From Lyophyllum atratum (taxonomy: Eukaryota > Basidiomycota > Agaricomycetes > Agaricales > Lyophyllaceae): a stretch of DNA of 64,000 bases. Shown one piece after another: positions 48,477-58,899 of this stretch. Position 1 is the first letter of the stretch. Every line of letters starts with the position of its first letter. The position numbers and the translations under genes are program-made. The notes under the pieces are model-generated. The model worked only from the letters and a program-made list of their open reading frames with translations. It ran no database searches and was not told where the DNA came from. The stretch lies in NCBI GenBank assembly GCA_014905825.1, contig JACGCN010000012.1, forward strand, positions 1,116,001-1,180,000, in the 5' to 3' direction.

Positions 48477-48900
48477 CTAAAATCGTATGAGAACTGCCCC
48501 GACATCCCGCTCAATAGCCAATTCATCTGGATAAGAATCCATGATACGGTGAAACAGTTCCCACCAGCTAGCGGTATCGAAGCCGCCACGGTAGCCCATT
48601 ACATACTCCCAGTACTCTGGTCGCCACCCCGCCGTCTCCCAATCTATGATTCCTACGATTTTCCCATCCTTCAACATGATGTTATGCGGTCCGAAATCTC
48701 CATTGGTGAAAACAGTCCTGTAGACTCGCCCAGAAGTCTTCTCGAAGCTGTCGCGATATTTTGGATAGTACTTATACAGGTCTTCGTGGCCCAAGAATCG
48801 CTGAAATTCATCCACTGTATCGAAAGGACCCCAGTGACTTGTTACCCATGGCGTTGTGAGTGGTGGCCGCGTCTGATTTGGAGGAAAAGGCTGATTAACC
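48477..48900 (-). pseudogene. Truncated APH-like kinase, cassette copy 1
   Basis: Only the C-terminal half of the kinase is present: GPFDTVDEFQRFLGHED, RVYRTVFTNGDFGPHN, GIIDWETAGWRPEYWEY and WWELFHRIMDSYPDEL, ending at a stop at 48477. The catalytic loop differs from the full copies (NGDFGPHN instead of HGDLGPHN), losing the conserved His. The N-terminal ATP-binding half is missing; the sequence diverges before about 48840. The gene is dead or at most a fragment. Confidence 0.8.
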
Positions 48901-50137
48901 GAGTGCCGGCAAAGCAGTCATAAGGTAAAAAGGACCACCCTATGGGCCGTCCCGATTATTTACAGACATGGCTGGGCGTGATAAATGTCAGTCGCACATT
49001 GAAGATAGAATAGAAAGGCGCAAACCTCGTATGTCTGCAAAATACAAGTGATTCGTTACGAACCACGTACAGAGGTGGCAGAGTACAAAGTGAAATCAAG
49101 TTGCTGGTATCGATTTTGCTCGCGAGACTAGTAGAAACGCGCAATGAAACAAAGAACAGCGAAGACTCGGTCAGCCACAGTAGATAGATTACAAGATGCT
49201 GCTGCTTGAGGTAGTAGAGCTGATCTTGCGCCTCGCAACGGGGACCTGGACAGCTAATACACCCGCGAGAACTTGTGCCACTTCAGTCGTGCGTCGGCGC
49301 CCAGGACGGCGCGGAACTGATTGATGACCTTCATATCCTGCGCCATGTCTAGGTGCTTTTGCTTTTGATTGGAGCCGATAACGAAACATGGCCTAACACC
49401 GTCGTTGATATCGAGGTGTTCTTCGTCATAAACGCGGACAAGTCGTCGATGGCCTACAGGAAGCTTGCCTGGATCTCATTCATGGCAAGTGAATGCCTGT
49501 GATGCCTCGCCTCACCGACGGCAAATTCGTTTTCATCGGCCCACTTAATCAGATCATCTACTGTGAAGCACTAGCCAAAGGCGCGAAGTGGGACTCGGGC
49601 GCCTTCGGGATAGCGAGGTGTAGAGGGTGGTGGGGGTGTGGGAAGTTCGAATGTAGTCAGATTGCTCCTGTGCTGAATGTGAGTAGCGGGGGCGACACAA
49701 GGAGTGTGTGCGACCTACATGGCGAGTTAAGTGTCCCGTAAATTCGTAGAAGGGTGGAAAAGTGGTGATTTGTGGTCGATGCGGTCGTGCACTGGGTTTG
49801 GGGTCCGAACGCTATCGGGCCCGAGAGCAACGTCAGGGTCAGTGTCTTCCAGCCGAGTGTGCCGCGACTGCAGAACATTCAACACCGTTTGCACACAGTC
49901 CTCCAGCAACACCACCACCAGGTAAAACTCCCAATGCAGGGACCTCAACACGAATCTTCAATTCTCAGACAAGAGTTCTTACCTTAGCCACCTGGCAAGA
50001 ATAATTACGACACATTCATGGCAGATTGAATGTTATCCAAGTTTAGCGCGGAAATACGAGTGTCAAGACCCAAGGTGCCTATTCTGTCTCAACTGCTCTC
50101 TGTTACTGCACACAGGTAAACAACAGGGGTTCCTATT
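48901..50137. other. Unique spacer inside the cassette array
   Basis: Between the truncated kinase and unit 2 is sequence with no counterpart elsewhere in the window until about 49986, where homology to the kinase 3' flank resumes (agccacctggcaagaata). A minus-strand piece around 49500-49200 reads GVRPCFVIGSNQKQKHLDMAQDMKVINQFRAVLGADARLKW in one frame if taken in parts; it looks like the relic of a protein-coding gene but is broken by stops. Confidence 0.4.
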
Positions 50138-51108
50138 TTACGATCGTATAAAAACTTGCCCGAGACACAGCTCAACAGACAATTCATCCGGATAAGAATC
50201 CATGACGCGGTCAAACAGTTCCCACCAGCTAGGGGGAACCCAGCCACCGAAGTAGGTCGTTGTATACTCCCAATACTCTGGCAGCCACCCCGCCCTCTCC
50301 CAATCTATGACACCTACGATCTTCCCATCCTTCCACAAGATGTTATGCGGTCCGAGATCTCCGTGGGTGAAAACAGTCCTGTAGACTCGTCCAGAGGTCT
50401 TCTCGAAGCTGTCGCGATATTTTGGAAAGTTTTTATACGCGTATTCGTGACCGCAGAACCGATGAAAGTCGTCCACTGTATCGAAAGGACCCCACGGCTC
50501 CTGCGCCAGCCTCCAATCAATACAGGTTTTGCCATCAACGCCCTGCACCTTTCCTGGTGCCGGAGGCTTGAGAGCGCGGAGCTCATCGATATAGCCTTTG
50601 AGCTGGTGCATGGAACTAAGCCTTTCCTGTTCATTCAGATCGCGCCAAACGTCGGAGAGCAGAGGAGCATCGATGTAGTCCATGACGAGCCAGGTCTCGC
50701 CGCGCACGGAAAAGACATCGTGTACACGTGGTACGGGTATAGAGGTGTTTTCGGCGATGAAACGCAGGGTCAGAGCGTCAGTGAGTCGAACATGGTTTGC
50801 GTCACCATGCTTCACAATGGTGTCATGATTGAGTCGGACGACACTGGCCAAGGGAGACAGTTTGTACCGATGTATCCCTAGCTTTATTCGTATATTAAAA
50901 AGTAGCAAGTCAACGCCACGCAGTTCGCGAAGGTGAGTGAGATCAGGCACTGGTCGATGCTTCAAAGACGAACTTTGGACTGCGACAACTCGGGATGTGT
51001 CCGATATCCCTGGTGAGAGCTGGTTCAATCCGTGTCTAGCGCTAATGAGTTTCCAGCCAGGTAAATGAGTGGAAGAGCCTAAGAAACGTACTTCTGTGAA
51101 TCTTGCAT
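50138..51108 (-). CDS. APH-like small-molecule kinase, cassette copy 2
   Basis: Exon 1 is 51108-51092 (MQDSQN) and exon 2 is 51041-50138, giving about 306 residues. Motifs of the aminoglycoside phosphotransferase/choline kinase-like fold: KLGIHRYKLSPLASVVRLNHDTIVK (nucleotide lobe), IPVPRVHDVFSVRGETWLVMDYIDAPLLSDVW (hinge), FTHGDLGPHN (catalytic loop H-x-D-x4-N) and GVIDWERAGWLPEYWEY (metal-binding Asp). Fungal relatives are numerous and mostly uncharacterised; substrates may be small hydroxylated compounds. There is no signal peptide. It is divergent from DUF6914 copy 2 about 1.1 kb away. All catalytic residues are present, so it looks active. Confidence 0.88.
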
Positions 51109-52190
51109 GTTGAGGAAGGGAGTCAAACCGCGTGGAGAGAGAAGGTTTGCGTCGGACAAGGTAAGTTTATAATCGGACCGTTTGGACGTTGGAAGCGGAC
51201 AGCGAAACTAGCGGCCATTTCCGACCAAGAAGGGTCTTACACAATCAGAGTTGTTCGAGGCTTCGAGCATCACATTGACTCACATTGATAACAAGGACCG
51301 TCAACATGATCATCTTTGGACAGCTATACAGCAGGCAGCGCTCATCATTCTTCCCGAAACCAGAAAAAAACCGCCTTGTGATCCTAAGCGGCAGGGGCCA
51401 ACTACACAAGATACCTCGTGGTCAAGGAGACATGGGGAGATATCAAATTCTTGTGGGTGTAGGTAGGCGCTGAATTTCTGTCAGTCTTGAGCTCGAGTCA
51501 GTGTGCACGCGTTACTGGGTATTCATATGCTCCATCTGTATCTTACGGGGCTTTCGTTGCGCTCTAGCCCCTGCCTTCCTGCCCTCCTTCCTGATCCTTG
51601 GGTCGAAAATTAATTATAGCGCCTACATGCCGCCTATCAACAAACGACTTCTATCTTCCTATTACACTGCCGCATCTCTAGCTATGCTTCTAAAGGCCCC
51701 GTTGGTCTGGTTAGCACAACCCTGTGTCACGGTGGTCGCTCAACCTAGCCTTTCACTCGCAGCGCCGCCTTTTCGCCATACGGCGAGTACAGGAATTCTA
51801 TTGCGAGATTTCCCGTCAGGTGGACATGGAATGGGTACCGCGAACCACGATATAGGACAGGTACACTTCCTCGTTCCGTGGGTGTGATAATTGGTTTTCA
51901 TCATATTGACTCATCCTAGCCTCGTGTAATATTTACAGAACGATGCTAGCGAGATATCAGAACAAGGGTGACCCGACTTTGGAAATCTCAAAGGCTATCG
52001 CGATCTACGATGCAGGGCGTAAGAGCGCTGCGGGTACGATTTGGAGCATGCACAGCGTTTCTCATCAGTGGACTGATCGTTTTCCATGGTATATAACTTG
52101 GATACCTGCCCCCCACTTCTCCCATCGTTCCTCCCCCATAAACTTCTGGCTATAAGATGAATAAATGCGAGTGTTGACATCGTTTTTTTA
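51109..52190. promoter_or_regulatory. Divergent intergenic region of cassette unit 2
   Basis: The 1.1 kb between the kinase start and the DUF6914 core holds both promoters. The block gtaagtttataatcgga ... gttggaagcggacag at about 51161-51210 is the uninterrupted version of the site into which the LINE has inserted in unit 3. The plus-strand frame 51501-51887 is cysteine/leucine-rich but unsupported. Confidence 0.5.
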
Positions 52191-52814
52191 TATCTCCCGC
52201 TGACTATCTCGTAGTGAGCGCACTCGTCGGCGGTGGCAAGCCCCGGCTCTACATGGCTTTCTACAGGAGGGGGCAACAGTTTCCTGGGGACGTCAAGTAT
52301 CATACCGCTCTGCTGCTCATTCCCAAAGGTGCCAACCCGGAATCGACCGACCTACTTGCAATTCGCTATCACGCAATCAATCGCATTGCCGACGGGCAGC
52401 AAGTTTGGAAGTTCGAAACCACCAACACCCGGCTCACGACCCATTTACTGTGTGGTTTAGTTTTTCTAGGGAAGGTGGCCATATCCTCGTCGGAATTGGA
52501 GAAGATTATGGAAGAGGTCCCCGTTATCAATGGCGATCCAGTGTGGCGCTGCTGCCACTGGATATGGTCCGCCGTCAATGTGCGCCCCTTCTTCCTTTTG
52601 CGATCGTAAAAGAATCATTGTCTCTAATGCTGTCTTCTTTATACAGGCTCTGGTCCGAGAGGGTGTTATCGACGCAGTGCCTTCGTCACCCGAAACCATT
52701 TGGCAAATGGGAATGGATTTCGCGGACGAGAATCCTGTGGATCCTACAACCGGTATCATCCCAACCTGCACAACGACAGGAGATCCCACGAGGTCCGCTC
52801 TGGAAGGGGCTTGA
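52191..52814 (+). CDS. DUF6914-type protein, cassette copy 2
   Basis: The coding core runs 52214-52579 and 52647-52814 and yields about 178 residues: PRLYMAFYRRG, GDVKYHTALLLIPKGANPES, RYHAINRI, QQVWKFE, CGLVFLGKVAISSSELEKIMEEVPVINGDPVWRCCHWIW, then after the intron ALVREGVIDAV and a C-terminus TCTTTGDPTRSALEGA almost the same as copy 1. The 5' end is unresolved: the frame opens right after an acceptor-like GTAG at 52211-52214, so an upstream exon with the ATG is likely. It shares the intron position and donor GTGCG with copies 1 and 3. Function unknown. Confidence 0.6.
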
Positions 52815-53726
52815 AGCTGCTCATTGCGACCACAATAGTTCTCTCGCGGTGTCAATTTCACGGCGATGGCAGAGGCTCCCCGATGTTCCAAACCTCAGTG
52901 TCTGTTTGATGTTTTGATTGTATTACCATCCATGTATTCCTCCGTTCTCGTCTCAGTCTATCTTTTGTAGTCTCAAACCCGACCTTGTAATTCCTCCAAT
53001 CATATGTTGCAAATGTATCATGATGAAAGTGTTGGATCAGCGCCTTTCCCCAAATTTTGTCTCCCTTCACTTTCTTTGTACTCACACGTATCCCCGACTA
53101 ATGGATCCCCTATAGTACGATAGGTTTACGGTATACCAAGCCTGCGACAGAATATGTCATTTCGTTGAACAACCAAATATTGCTTGAAACTGAGTAAACA
53201 TCGTGCTCGCCGCTCTTCCGACTCCACTCGTGGATATCTCTATAACAAAGGACTTGCCTTGACCAAAGAAGGTATCTTGCGAGACATTGGCCGGGCTGCG
53301 CTTCTCCTGCGACTCTAATGTCCGTTCTGTTTCCCATTCTCGGTCGAAACATTTGTTGACATGGAGGAGGAGCGAGTGCAAACGGAGTTTCGCGAGGGCC
53401 GCTTGAAGCTTCGTCACGGTAGGATTGTCGGCCAATGCGATAGAGACCGCAAGGTCGCCGTTAGATCTCGTACGGGTGGGCTTGAAAGGAAGTATAGGTT
53501 ACTGCGTAGATTACTTTGATCCCCCCACGTCCCTGTTGGTTGTCGTGTAAACTTGTCAAGTTTCAAGGACTCAGCCACCTGGCAAGAATGATAATGACGC
53601 GTTTATGGCGCACTGCATCTTATCCAAGTTTAGCGCGAAAACGTGAGTGTCAAGACCCAATATGTGTCTATTCTGTCTCAATTGCTCTCTGTTGCTGCAC
53701 ACAGGTAAATAACAGGGGTCCCTATT
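52815..53726. repeat. Cassette spacer, unit 2
   Basis: The stretch is a close copy of 47660-48476 with scattered substitutions and small insertions. It contains the cassette-tail repeat at 53095-53180. The plus-strand frame seen in unit 1 has a stop here (ctctaatgt), while the minus-strand frame 53435-53157 is open for 92 codons. Confidence 0.65.
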
Positions 53727-54691
53727 TTAACATCGTGTAAAAACTTGCCCGAGAACCCGCTCAACAGATAATTCATCCGGATAAGAATCCATGATGCGGT
53801 CAAACAGTTCCCACCAGCTAGGGATATCGGGGCCACTAAAGTAGCTCGTTGAATACTCCCAATACTCTGGTAGCCACCCCGCCCTCTCCCAATCTATGAT
53901 ACCCACAATCTTCCCATCCTTCCACATGATGTTATGCGGTCCGAGATCTCCATGTGTGAAAACAGTCCTGTAGACCCGCCCAGATGTCTTCTCGAAGCTG
54001 TCGCGATACTTTGGGTAGTTTTTATACACGTATTCGTGGCCGCAGAATTGATGAAAGTCATCCACTGTATCGAAAGGACCCCATGGCTCACGCGCAAGCC
54101 TCCAATCAATACAGGTGTTGCCGTCAACGCCCTGCACCTTTCCTGGTGCTGGAGGCTCAAGAGCGCGGAGCTCATCGACATATCCTTTGAGCTGGTACAT
54201 GGAGCTGAGCCTTTCCTGTTCATTCAAATGGCGCCAAACGTCGGAGAGCAAAGGAGCATCGATGTAGTCCATGACGAGCCAGGTCTCGCCGCGCGCAGAA
54301 AAGACATCATGTACACGGGGTACGGGAATAGAAGTGTTTTCGGCGATGAAATGCAGGGTTAAGGCATCAGCGAGTCGAACATGGTTCGGGCCACCATGCT
54401 TCACAATGTTGTCGTGATCGAGTCGGACGACAATGGCAGCCCGCTTGTACCGATATATCCCTAGCTTTATCCGTATATTGAAAAGTAGCAAGTCAGCACC
54501 ACTCAGTTCGCGAAGGTGAGTGAGATCAGGCTTTGGTCGATGCTTCAAAGACGAACTTCGGACTACAACAGCTCGGGATGTGTTCGATGTCCCCGGTGAC
54601 AGCTGATTCGATCCGTGTCTAGCGCTAATGAGTTGCCAGCCAGATACACGAGTGTAAGACCCTAGGAAACGTACTTCTGTGAACCTTGCAT
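53727..54691 (-). CDS. APH-like small-molecule kinase, cassette copy 3
   Basis: Exon 1 (ATG at 54691, MQGSQN) and a second exon ending at TAA 53727-53729 give about 305 residues, a close paralogue of the kinase at 50138-51108. The hinge LVMDYIDAPLLSDVW, catalytic loop FTHGDLGPHN and metal site GIIDWERAGWLPEYWEY are intact. Differences cluster near the nucleotide lobe (KLGIYRYKRAAIVVRLDHD) and close to the C-terminus. Its promoter region has been interrupted: the LINE begins about 80 bases upstream of the start codon, which separates the kinase from its DUF6914 partner and may alter its expression. Confidence 0.88.
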
Positions 54692-54773
54692 GTTGAACGT
54701 TGAGGAACAGACCGCATGGAATGGAGAAAGAGGGTCTGCGTCGGGCGAGGTAAGTTTATAATTGGATAGTGAT

Positions 54774-54796
54774 AGTGATAGTGATATTACCCACGG
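54774..54796 (-). repeat. Simple-repeat 3' tail of the LINE
   Basis: About four units of a hexamer (tagtga on the plus strand, so tcacta on the element strand) lie exactly at the inferred 3' end. Short repeats of this kind replace poly(A) in several non-LTR clades. Confidence 0.8.
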
Positions 54797-54978
54797 GCGG
54801 TCCCGAAGTGGAACATGTGGGGGTCCGTGCTACGTACGTGCATCAAGTGTACGCTACGGGCGTTAGCTAATCATTGCCGCTATGATATACGGGATCGCAC
54901 GGGTTAATGTAGCTACGCGCATTTGCAAAACAGATGCAGATGTGTTGTAAACGAGAAGAAATAGCACGAGCGTCACAG

Positions 54979-57900
54979 TCATGCAGCCACAGACGGTATG
55001 AGAAGGGGAGCGCTATCAAAAAGTGCGAAGATGTCGAATATGTATTCAGCGAAGAGAGGGCATAACCCACGGTCACTAACGAGGTGAATAATGAACTGGG
55101 AGGCAGGGGGAGATTGATATGCGATCAGGAGGTCGGGGCGTAACTGTAGGACGGTGTGTATAAATTGCCGTCGCAGAGGCCTCAGGTTGGGGTGGCCTCT
55201 ACAGGCAAAGAGAGCATGCGGTTCGTCCTCCACGGAAGATTCACAGAAGCGGCACAGTCGACGATGTCGCTCAATGTGGGGACGGCCTGAGACGTGGCGA
55301 CGAAGTTGCTCGATTGCTAAGCAGTGGTCTGATAGAAGAAAACGTGTGATGGCGACACGGTGACGAGGGTTAGGAATTCGGAGGTATGGCTGCAGACGAT
55401 ACGTGGTGACGTCGTGATTCCCGACTTGAAATACCAATTTAGTGGAGGAGTTCCAGAGGTCAATGAGGTGCCGCTTTGCGACAAGAGAAACTTCGGAGGC
55501 AAGTTTGGGTGCGCGCGCAGTAAGGTTGCCGAGGGTGAGGTGAAGAGGGTAGGGCAGGGAATTCAGAGTGTGGAGTAAGCCGCTGATCCAGCAAGACTTC
55601 CCATGAGTCGCAAGCAGGAAAGAGTCACGCAGAGCGCAGGATGCAAGATGATGTCGAGGTAGGTTCAGGGCGTAGATAAGATATCCAATTGACAGCATCA
55701 GTCGACGATACTTGATGGGGAGAATGCCTGTCTCGGTGAATAGAGGGTGTAAGACAGAGCGACCGGAGACGCGCAGCAGTCGGCGCAAGAATGAATGCTG
55801 AACGCTTTCGAGGTCTTTAAGGCCGACGCTGTCAACGTCAACGATAATTTCGCAGCCGGAGGTTAGGTGAGGGTCGACGCGTGCCATATAGAGTATCCTG
55901 CCGTCTGCAGGTGGCAGGGCGCCCAGGAAAGAATCGATGGCAAATGTCGCACCGGAGATACTCCGAGCAGCAGATGCCTTTGAAGCTAAGTGGGCGCGGA
56001 ACATGTGCTTATGGCGGAAGTCAAAGGTGATGCCGACGTAGGTGTATGACGTGACGTGCTTGATAGGCTCGGAGTTCATGAACATGGTAGGGATCGGATG
56101 TCGATAAGAGCCTGCGAGAGCCCACTCCGATTTGACGATGCTGACAATCATACGATTGATCGAGCACCATCGGCACAGGGCATCAAGTTGCGACTGAAGG
56201 CCAGTATGCGAGGTGGAGAAAAGGACGATGTCGTCGGCTTGTTCTACATGGGAGACGGGACAGCCATTCAAGCAAACATCGTGAGGGTGATGGGGGAGAT
56301 GGAAGTCGGAGAAGAAGACATTCCATAGACCGGGGGAGGCGGTGTCGCCAGTCAGCAAGCCAATTAAGGACGAGAACGATTCAGAGATTTCCCCCCCAGC
56401 ACGGACGATGTACCGCATCTCTGCATACAGGTTCCGTAGCCAATCAAATATAGGACCCGAGACGCCCTTCCCATACAGCTTGGACCAAAGGGTGGGTAAG
56501 TCTGTCGAGGGAAAAGCGTTCTTGAGGTCGACGAACGCAATGAATAAAGGCAGTCCATCGGCTTGAGCGCGTTCAATGGCGCAGCGTAGAATGAAGGAAT
56601 TATTGTTGGTACGGTACCGTGGTCTGAAGCCATTCTGCGTGTCAGGCAACACATGTTCAGCCTCCGCCCAGTCGCGAATGCGCTTGTCAACAAGGAGGGT
56701 GAGGAGTTTGAGCATACAGGATTGAAGACCGATGAGACGGTAGCTGTCAGGATTGGTGCCGTCCTGATTTGTTTTCAGAATTCCGATGAGAACTGTGTGA
56801 AGCCATGGACCAGGGGTGCGACCTGAGTCAATGCATGCCTGGAGTAGAGGTAAGAGGCGCTCGTTTGGGATGTTGACGATCAAGGAGTACGAAACCCCGT
56901 CTGCGCCCCTCGCGCTTTTAGGACTATGCTTTGCAAGTTTCGCCTTGGCCCATTGCAACTCGCCGATAGTGAAGGGGGAGCTGAAAAAGGAACCTGAGGT
57001 ACGGTCTACGGTGGTGACAGGGAGAGCGTCGGCGAGGGACCGTGCAGCGGCATGGGCTCGGACATCAAACACGGGTGGAGGAACGGGCAGCGGATTGATT
57101 CGGGCTCGGAAGACATGGTAGAGCTGATGCGCGGTGACTTGCAGGGGACGAGATTTAGGATCAGTCCATTTACGAATGAGATTCCAGTATTCTCGATTCG
57201 TTTGACAGGATTTTAGATCCTGCAGATTGCTAACCTTCGCCGCGCGCTCGGCAGCTCGCCCCCGGTGAGCATCGAGATTAAAGTCGATATAGTCAGGAGA
57301 GACGTTGTCGACGTCTTTAGAGGTCGGAGGTACAGCCAATGAAAGTGACGTGGAGACTTTAGGTACTGTGGTTGTGGGAGGGGGTGGTTCAGAAATAACA
57401 CGTGGTTGCGGGCCTCGCGACGGGATGTGGTACACGAGGGAGTCGTGCCGTCGGGTACACGCGGCGTTAGCGAGTAACCTTCCCTCCAATTGATGCACCA
57501 CGCGGGGGGAGGCATGCAGAGGTAGGAAATCCACGGATGCAGCGCGTGCAATAAGGAATTGCACAATGAGGGCGAGAATATCTCCGTTCGAACACTGCCA
57601 GCCTTGGGACATATGTCGAGAAGCGAAGAAAACCAGTGTTCGAATTAGACCTTTTGATGATGAATATAAACGTAGGGGGACATCAGGAGGGGAATGTTGC
57701 AGGACGAAAAGGACAGCAGCCGCTGAAGCCCTGGCGTCGGTCTGTGTACCTGTGATCCGGTGACCGATGTTGCGGTGGCATTTCGGCCCATAGTACACAC
57801 CGAAGGCAGCCACGGGAGGCCCATTGTCGTACCGGTGGCATGTGGAAGCGGTGTAGACGCTAACAGGTGGGACAGTGTCATGCGCCTGACCATATAACGC

Positions 57901-58899
57901 CGAAGTTGCGTCTTCGACAGGGAGGGCGGAGGTTAAGGTGGCCTCAAGGATAGTGTTCAAGTTTTGCGTCGCGTGGTCTGCAGGAGGACCCGCTAATAGC
58001 TGTGTCAACAATTTGCGGGCGTTGGAGGCCTTAGGAGGCTGGGAGGTTTCGGGCGTGACGCGAACGTAGTAAGTGAGACGAAGTTGGGCATGGTCGGACC
58101 ATCGACTTTGAAGAAAGTTGAGAGAGCGAGGGCGTAAGAGAGTGATCATAGCAGTATTGGCTAAGACGTAGTCGACGACCGCAGATCCACCTGGTTGAAA
58201 CGAGGTAAACGATCCTTGCTGTGATGCGTCAAACAGTGTTCCGTTCAGTATCGCAAAAGACTGGTCGTTGCACATAGCTAAGACGCGATTACCACGAGCG
58301 TTGCGCACCGGGTCTGGAGAGGATCTCGGGAGCGCAGTGGTGGTCGATTGGGCGGACGAGATGCGGGCGTTAAGATCTCCGATGATCATCACCGGGCCAG
58401 AAGAGATGGCAGAGATCGTTGTGACGGTACTGAACAGGCGCTCTTCAGGGTTGATGTCAGTCCACTTGTACCAATTGGAATTCGGAGGAGGGAGGTAACA
58501 GCAGGCGATAATACATTCAGCCAGTCGAAGAACGAGGAGATCTGGCGCGCAGAGATCCGTCATGAGGTGTATATCCAAAGACGACTTAAACACAGCGGCG
58601 ACTCCACCCCTCTGTGAGTCCCAGTTGGGAGATAGAGGTCGAGAGACTGCGAAGATAGAGAACCCATCTGGGAGTTGCAAGCAGTTCTCCTGAGAGGGAC
58701 GAAGCCATGTTTCGAGAAAGAAGGTGACGTCGTGTTGTTGTATTAAGGTAAGTATCTCGGATTGCGTACTTTTAAGCGCCAGATTACCATGGAGGTTCCA
58801 TGCGCAAACATGTAGACTAGGACGGAAGTTAAAGTGATGTATAGTAACATGTCGGAAAAGTCCTACCCCCGGAAGTCCCTTCCCCTGATGAGCTCGAGG
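54979..58899 (-). CDS. LINE ORF2: endonuclease, RNase H-like domain, reverse transcriptase
   Basis: The open frame has more than 1300 codons. The APE endonuclease comes first: WNLHGNL, FLETWL with the catalytic Glu, GDLNAR and SDHAQL. Counting from a TTG at 58680, residues 270-415 resemble RNase H (VYTASTC, GPKCHRNIGHRITGTQTDAR, LYSSSKG, GWQCSNGD), but the four catalytic acids are replaced. The reverse transcriptase spans about 595-900 with FVDLKNAFPSTD, GLLTGDTASPG and QADDIVLFS, so its acidic triad is present. A C-x2-C...H-x4-C finger (CRFCESS...HALFAC) sits near the end. There is no ATG before the endonuclease: the frame opens after a TGA at 58900-58902 and overlaps the end of ORF1 by 37 bases. 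Confidence 0.93.
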   Translation of the reverse strand, partial: PRAHQGKGLPGVGLFRHVTIHHFNFRPSLHVCAWNLHGNLALKSTQSEILTLIQQHDVTFFLETWLRPSQENCLQLPDGFSIFAVSRPLSPNWDSQRGGVAAVFKSSLDIHLMTDLCAPDLLVLRLAECIIACCYLPPPNSNWYKWTDINPEERLFSTVTTISAISSGPVMIIGDLNARISSAQSTTTALPRSSPDPVRNARGNRVLAMCNDQSFAILNGTLFDASQQGSFTSFQPGGSAVVDYVLANTAMITLLRPRSLNFLQSRWSDHAQLRLTYYVRVTPETSQPPKASNARKLLTQLLAGPPADHATQNLNTILEATLTSALPVEDATSALYGQAHDTVPPVSVYTASTCHRYDNGPPVAAFGVYYGPKCHRNIGHRITGTQTDARASAAAVLFVLQHSPPDVPLRLYSSSKGLIRTLVFFASRHMSQGWQCSNGDILALIVQFLIARAASVDFLPLHASPRVVHQLEGRLLANAACTRRHDSLVYHIPSRGPQPRVISEPPPPTTTVPKVSTSLSLAVPPTSKDVDNVSPDYIDFNLDAHRGRAAERAAKVSNLQDLKSCQTNREYWNLIRKWTDPKSRPLQVTAHQLYHVFRARINPLPVPPPVFDVRAHAAARSLADALPVTTVDRTSGSFFSSPFTIGELQWAKAKLAKHSPKSARGADGVSYSLIVNIPNERLLPLLQACIDSGRTPGPWLHTVLIGILKTNQDGTNPDSYRLIGLQSCMLKLLTLLVDKRIRDWAEAEHVLPDTQNGFRPRYRTNNNSFILRCAIERAQADGLPLFIAFVDLKNAFPSTDLPTLWSKLYGKGVSGPIFDWLRNLYAEMRYIVRAGGEISESFSSLIGLLTGDTASPGLWNVFFSDFHLPHHPHDVCLNGCPVSHVEQADDIVLFSTSHTGLQSQLDALCRWCSINRMIVSIVKSEWALAGSYRHPIPTMFMNSEPIKHVTSYTYVGITFDFRHKHMFRAHLASKASAARSISGATFAIDSFLGALPPADGRILYMARVDPHLTSGCEIIVDVDSVGLKDLESVQHSFLRRLLRVSGRSVLHPLFTETGILPIKYRRLMLSIGYLIYALNLPRHHLASCALRDSFLLATHGKSCWISGLLHTLNSLPYPLHLTLGNLTARAPKLASEVSLVAKRHLIDLWNSSTKLVFQVGNHDVTTYRLQPYLRIPNPRHRVAITRFLLSDHCLAIEQLRRHVSGRPHIERHRRLCRFCESSVEDEPHALFACRGHPNLRPLRRQFIHTVLQLRPDLLIAYQSPPASQFIIHLVSDRGLCPLFAEYIFDIFALFDSAPLLIPSVAA
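57436..57867 (-). other. Degenerate RNase H-like domain within ORF2
   Basis: This segment keeps the RNase H layout: first strand, G-Q-T followed by an R-A-rich helix, L-x-x-Y-S-S-S-K, G-W-x-x-x-N-G, and an H...N-A end. At the active-site positions it has Ala for Asp (YTAS), Ala for Glu, Ser for Asp (YSSSK) and Asn for the last Asp. It lies between endonuclease and reverse transcriptase instead of after the latter. Confidence 0.65.

Noticed and set aside
50156..50881. 241-codon plus-strand frame
   Set aside because: It is the antisense of the intact APH-like kinase; the same shadow appears opposite copy 3, and the kinase motifs on the minus strand are decisive.
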